Position numbers and translations under genes: made by a program | Source of the DNA: Marinimicrobium alkaliphilum | GTDB lineage: Bacteria > Pseudomonadota > Gammaproteobacteria > Pseudomonadales > Cellvibrionaceae | Direction of reading: 5' to 3' | Length of the DNA: 64,000 nucleotides | Assembly: GCF_003259155.1 (NCBI RefSeq) | Contig: NZ_QGMQ01000012.1 | Span: 16,974 to 80,973 of the forward strand | Part shown: positions 60,536-64,000 of the stretch, piece by piece | How the letters are laid out: every line of letters starts with the position of its first letter | Numbering within the stretch: position 1 is the first letter of the stretch | Notes under the pieces: model-generated | The model's input: the letters and a program-made list of their open reading frames with translations, nothing else | The model's database searches: none | What the model was told of the DNA's origin: nothing

Positions 60536-61527
60536 TTGGCGAGCCTCAGGGAAATTTCCCCACCATAAAAACTGTGACGTTCGCCATCCACATTCAATAC
60601 CAGGGCGCCACCGGCGTCGACCCCACAGGCCATCCCGCTGACGGCCTGGGTCGGCGTACGCAAGGTCACTTCTTGGCCGGCAAAGGCATCCAGAGCGTGC
60701 CAGCGCTCCCGGTAGACACCAAAACCCTCTACCTGGAACGCTGCCAACCTTGGCAGCAGGCGATTGAGAATGGCGCCGGCCAGCGCCGAACGGTGGAGAT
60801 GCGGCTCGATATGGTGCAAATCCGCCCAAGGCTGATCGATACCCTTCGCAGCCGTTTCCGGCATGCCCATGTTGAGCCCAAGACCGACCACTACCCGGCA
60901 GCTGCCCGCAGGGTCCCCGGCCATTTCCAGGAGAATCCCTCCAAGCTTTCGTCCCTGCCAGTAGATGTCGTTGGGCCACTTAAGCTGTGTCCCGAGCACG
61001 CCAACATCTTCCAGCGCCTCCGCCACCGTGACCCCCACGGCGAGGCTCAGGCCCTCGAGCGCTTGAGCCCCGCCCTCATAGTCCCACACGACCGACAAAT
61101 AGATGTTGCGACCAAACGGGCTCACCCAGTCGCGTCCCCGGCGTCCTCGGCCCGCACTCTGCCGCTCCGCCAAACAGACAAAGCCTGCTGCAGGCGCCGG
61201 AACGCGCTCGAGCGCATAGCGGTTAGTCGAGTCAACCACCGCAAGCAACGCCAGCTCCGAGCACAGCGCGCGCGCCTTTTCGTCCATGGCCGCTTCGATG
61301 CCGTCGCGCTCAAGCAGATCCAAGCCGCCGCTCAGACAATAGCCCCGGCCCTTAACAGACACGACCTCCACGCCCCAGTCGCCGAGCTTCTGCAACTGCT
61401 TCCAGACCGCCGTGCGACTGACACCCAGCAGCTGCCCCAACTCTTGACCTGAATGCAGTTCGCCGTCGGACAGCAACGTCAGGACGCGGCGCAGGCGCGG
61501 CTCCAGGGAGTGTTCGGTTTGGTCCAT
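60532..61527 (-). CDS. birA: Biotin-protein ligase / biotin operon repressor BirA
   Basis: Makes biotinyl-AMP, biotinylates the acetyl-CoA carboxylase carrier protein and can repress biotin genes. An N-terminal winged helix is present (GQELGQLLGVSRTAVWKQLQ, residues 27-46), so this is the repressor form. GRGRRGRDW (126-134) is the biotin-AMP loop and KWPNDIYWQGRKLGGIL the catalytic lysine region. 331 residues (E. coli 321). Start overlaps the alr stop (TAATG). Confidence 0.96.
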   Translation of the reverse strand: MDQTEHSLEPRLRRVLTLLSDGELHSGQELGQLLGVSRTAVWKQLQKLGDWGVEVVSVKGRGYCLSGGLDLLERDGIEAAMDEKARALCSELALLAVVDSTNRYALERVPAPAAGFVCLAERQSAGRGRRGRDWVSPFGRNIYLSVVWDYEGGAQALEGLSLAVGVTVAEALEDVGVLGTQLKWPNDIYWQGRKLGGILLEMAGDPAGSCRVVVGLGLNMGMPETAAKGIDQPWADLHHIEPHLHRSALAGAILNRLLPRLAAFQVEGFGVYRERWHALDAFAGQEVTLRTPTQAVSGMACGVDAGGALVLNVDGERHSFYGGEISLRLAK

Positions 61528-62657
61528 TATTGCTCTCCCAAATAGCGACGGCGGTAGCGAGGCCCAAGGCTCGTCAATACATCGTAGCCCGGCCCACCGG
61601 TACGCGCCGTCATGACATCGACATTGAGGTCATCGTTAAGCACCGTCAGGTAATCACCATCCGCGACAATCGCCTCCGGAGGTACGGCCGAGATATCGAA
61701 AATAGTGGTATCCATGGACATCCGCCCAATAGCTTGGACCGGATAGCCTGCATAAATGCCCTGCCCCACCAGACCGATGGTTCTGTGCAAGCCATCGGCA
61801 TAGCCTCCGGCTACGACCGCAAGCCGCGCTGGCGGCTTCACCTCCGCCAATGCTCCATAGCCGACACTGGCTGGCGCGCGCACCTCCCGTACCTGCAACA
61901 CAGGCAGCCTCAGCGACACTACAGGCTTGAAGGGGTTGGCGGCACCCACCTGGGGCGCAAAGCCATAGAGCCCCGCCCCGGGACGCACCAGGTCGCCATG
62001 CCAAGGCTCACCCAGGAAGATACCGGAAGAATTCGCGAGCGACCGGCGGGCCTCGGGGAAACAGACCCTGAAACGCTGGCAGGCTTGTTCAAAGCGCACG
62101 CGCTGCTGCTCATTCAGCGGGTGCTCAGGCTCCTCAGCACAGGCCAGGTGGCTCATGAGGAAATGCGGCTGTGCAGGTGCGAGGCACTCGGGCTCCCTGC
62201 ATAACTGGTCAAATTCCGCGCCACTCAAGCCCATGCGCGTCATGCCGGTATCGACTTTGACCCAACATCCCCCCGTCCGCTGATGGGCCCGACAGACACC
62301 GGCCCAGTGCTCGATCTGTACCCGCGAATAAAGTACCGGTGTAATACCATCGTATAGACAGGCAACCGCATTCTCGCCGGAGACACCGCCCAGTAAAATG
62401 ACGTCCGCATCCGCAGGCAACCAGCCGCGCCCTTTGTGAGCCTCATCAAAGGTCGCGAAAAAGAACCGTCGGCAGCCCTCCCGATAGAGCCGGAGTCCGA
62501 CCGGCTCGGCACCCAATCCATATGCGTTGGCCTTGATTACGGCGCCGATTTCTACCCCGTCATTCAAGCGGGCCCCGATCACCCCCCAGTTGTGCGCGAG
62601 GGCGTTCAGATCAACGGTGAGAACGCCGGTTTTCGGCGCCCCTGTGTGTGCAGTCAT
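61527..62657 (-). CDS. alr: Alanine racemase
   Basis: PLP enzyme that makes D-alanine for peptidoglycan. The PLP lysine is K42 (VIKANAYGLG) and the second catalytic base Y267 (SVGYGAL). GRMSMD near 310 is conserved. 376 residues from the ATG at 62657 (E. coli 359); the ribosome site is weak and a TTG at 62696 is possible. First gene of the alr-birA-coaX-SPOR string, with overlapping starts and stops. Confidence 0.95.
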   Translation of the reverse strand: MTAHTGAPKTGVLTVDLNALAHNWGVIGARLNDGVEIGAVIKANAYGLGAEPVGLRLYREGCRRFFFATFDEAHKGRGWLPADADVILLGGVSGENAVACLYDGITPVLYSRVQIEHWAGVCRAHQRTGGCWVKVDTGMTRMGLSGAEFDQLCREPECLAPAQPHFLMSHLACAEEPEHPLNEQQRVRFEQACQRFRVCFPEARRSLANSSGIFLGEPWHGDLVRPGAGLYGFAPQVGAANPFKPVVSLRLPVLQVREVRAPASVGYGALAEVKPPARLAVVAGGYADGLHRTIGLVGQGIYAGYPVQAIGRMSMDTTIFDISAVPPEAIVADGDYLTVLNDDLNVDVMTARTGGPGYDVLTSLGPRYRRRYLGEQ

Positions 62658-62836
62658 AAGCGAGCCATTAGGTCCTTGGTGACGGCATATAAGCAAACTT
62701 GTTCCACAAAATCCAGTCCATCTTTGCCGGGGGGACGTAAGTCACAGGTACAGGGCGTGAAGAGTCACCGGCACTGAACTAGGCTAAGGGAGTGCCCTCT
62801 TTTCTCTACCCTATTATTTTTAGCGAGGAGATAGCG

Positions 62837-63997
62837 ATGAAAGCCACCCTATTCACTGTCAAACCGGTCGTACTGGCCCTCCTGCTCGCCTGCGGTCCAG
62901 CCGCTGCCAGCACGGCGAGTGCGCCTATGGTCATCGATCCGAATATCCGTACAGAGTATGAAACTGCCGCACTCACCCGACTTGCCGGCGACATCAGGCA
63001 CCCTTGGGCACTGGCTTTTGTCGGAAGCGACAAATGGCTTGTCAGTGCGCGGGAAGAAGGGCTTTTTATTGTAGAAAACGGCATCACCCACGCGGTATCG
63101 GGAGGCCCGGCGTTCTACGCGACCAATCAGGGCGGCATGCTCGACCTGGTCACCCACCCGAATTTTGCCGAGAACGGCTACATTTACCTGAGTTATTCCA
63201 AGGGCGATAGCGACGCCAGCACAGTCGCGCTGGCCAGAGCTAGGCTCGAAGGTCAGCGCCTGGTCGACCTGGAGACGATTTTCGAATCCAATACCTACAC
63301 GGAGCCCGGTCGTCACTACGGTGCCAAAATCGCGTTTCTCAACGATGGTACGCTGCTGATGAGCATCGGCGACCGCGGCGCCGAACCCAAGCGGGCGCAG
63401 GACACTCAAGACCACTCGGGCAGCATTGTGCGACTCAACGACGACGGCTCAACCCCCGAGGATAACCCGTTCGTCGGACGAGAGGGCTACGCCCCAGAGA
63501 TCTATTCCTACGGTCACCGCAATATTCAGGGAATCATACAACACCCCGAGACCGGTGATATCTGGGTGACAGAGCACGGTCCACGCGGGGGAGATGAACT
63601 CAACCGTATTGAACCCGGCGAAAACTACGGCTGGCCGATTGTCACGCTCGGGCGCGACTACGGCACAGAAGGCCCCTTCCCCGATGCCGAAAGCCGTCGG
63701 CACCCGGATATGACAAGTCCCGTATTTGAGTTTCTACCCACCCTTGCACCCTCTGGACTTGCCGTCCTTGAGGGCGATCAGTTCGGGCATTGGCAGGGCA
63801 ATCTGCTCGCCGGAGGTTTAAGTGCCGAGCGCATTTTGCGTATCGTTCTCGAGGATCGTGAGGTCATTCATATCGAAGAGCTGCTGTTGGGCGAAATTGG
63901 ACGCATTCGGGAGGTCAGACAGGGACCGGATGGCCATGTCTATATACTCAGCGATGAGGAGGACGGCGGCCTGTATCGCTTGTCGCCCGCGGAGTAG
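62837..63997 (+). CDS. Secreted PQQ-dependent aldose dehydrogenase (YliI/GDH-B family)
   Basis: 386 residues. A signal peptide is clear (MKATLFTVKPVVLALLLACG, cleaved near AAASTASA), so the enzyme acts in the periplasm. The six-bladed propeller family is recognised from HPWALAF, GRHYGAKIAFLNDGTLLMSI, TEHGPRGGDELNRIEPGENY and the final LSDEEDGGLYRL. Members oxidise aldose sugars with PQQ. The ATG at 62837 follows GAGGAGA; an ATG at 62792 would hide the signal peptide. Stops three bases before the window end. No PQQ biosynthesis gene is in the window. Confidence 0.9.
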   Translation: MKATLFTVKPVVLALLLACGPAAASTASAPMVIDPNIRTEYETAALTRLAGDIRHPWALAFVGSDKWLVSAREEGLFIVENGITHAVSGGPAFYATNQGGMLDLVTHPNFAENGYIYLSYSKGDSDASTVALARARLEGQRLVDLETIFESNTYTEPGRHYGAKIAFLNDGTLLMSIGDRGAEPKRAQDTQDHSGSIVRLNDDGSTPEDNPFVGREGYAPEIYSYGHRNIQGIIQHPETGDIWVTEHGPRGGDELNRIEPGENYGWPIVTLGRDYGTEGPFPDAESRRHPDMTSPVFEFLPTLAPSGLAVLEGDQFGHWQGNLLAGGLSAERILRIVLEDREVIHIEELLLGEIGRIREVRQGPDGHVYILSDEEDGGLYRLSPAE

Positions 63998-64000
63998 GTA

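Noticed and set aside
60536..60979. Extended coaX reading from 60979
   Set aside because: It runs through birA in another frame and the extra 148 residues are Arg/Gly/Pro-rich noise; the ATG at 60535 gives a normal CoaX.

Overview
The window is a chromosomal segment of a gammaproteobacterium. Gene content and order match Pseudomonas aeruginosa in three places: ileS-lspA-fkpB-ispH beside a type IV pilus minor-pilin operon; uvrA-MFS transporter-ssb; and birA-coaX-SPOR protein-tRNA cluster-tuf-secE-nusG-rplKAJL-rpoBC-rpsLG-fusA-tuf-S10-spc-alpha operons. Protein style (407-residue EF-Tu, RpoC very close to Pseudomonas) suggests a marine or cellulolytic relative of Pseudomonas such as Cellvibrionales. 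That placement is an inference and was not tested by search.

Layout. 1-6131 (minus): minor-pilin operon fimU-pilV-pilW-pilX-pilY1, with pilY1 running off the left edge. 6355-6876 (plus): a second FimT-type pseudopilin on its own. 6873-15623 (minus): murJ, a DUF342/FapA-like protein, ribF, ileS, lspA, fkpB and ispH. 15699-20393 (plus): SOS-controlled yebG, a Gfo/Idh/MocA oxidoreductase, ispB, fabA and fabB. 20416-23311 (minus): a YajR-like transporter, ssb and a degenerate SDR protein. 23440-26265 (plus): uvrA.

26307-59099 (minus) is the translation/transcription super-cluster, read right to left. It starts with four tRNA genes (Thr, Tyr, Gly, Thr), then tuf copy 2, tRNA-Trp, secE-nusG, rplKA, rplJL, rpoBC, rpsL-rpsG-fusA-tuf copy 1, the S10 and spc operons with secY and rpmJ, and the alpha operon. 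Good sigma70-type promoters are visible before the tRNA cluster, rpsL, rpsJ and rpsM. Stable hairpins or terminator-like structures sit in most of the long spacers (tRNA-tuf, nusG-rplK, the L10 leader, rplL-rpoB, rpoB-rpoC, rpsL leader, rpsG-fusA, rpsJ-rplC, rpoA-rplQ), which suggests strong RNA-level tuning. 59086-62657 (minus): alr, birA, coaX and a SPOR-domain protein. 62837-63997 (plus): a secreted PQQ-type aldose dehydrogenase.

No insertion sequence, prophage, CRISPR array, toxin-antitoxin pair or obvious island is present. I did not find a clearly new system. The best leads are the separately transcribed FimT with a DNA-binding-type GRxR tail, the SDR-fold protein without catalytic residues next to ssb, the DUF342 protein with a Cys/His tail between murJ and ribF, the nearly identical tuf pair, and the set of intercistronic RNA structures in the ribosomal/RNA polymerase cluster. 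No gene-free stretch exceeds 300 bases.
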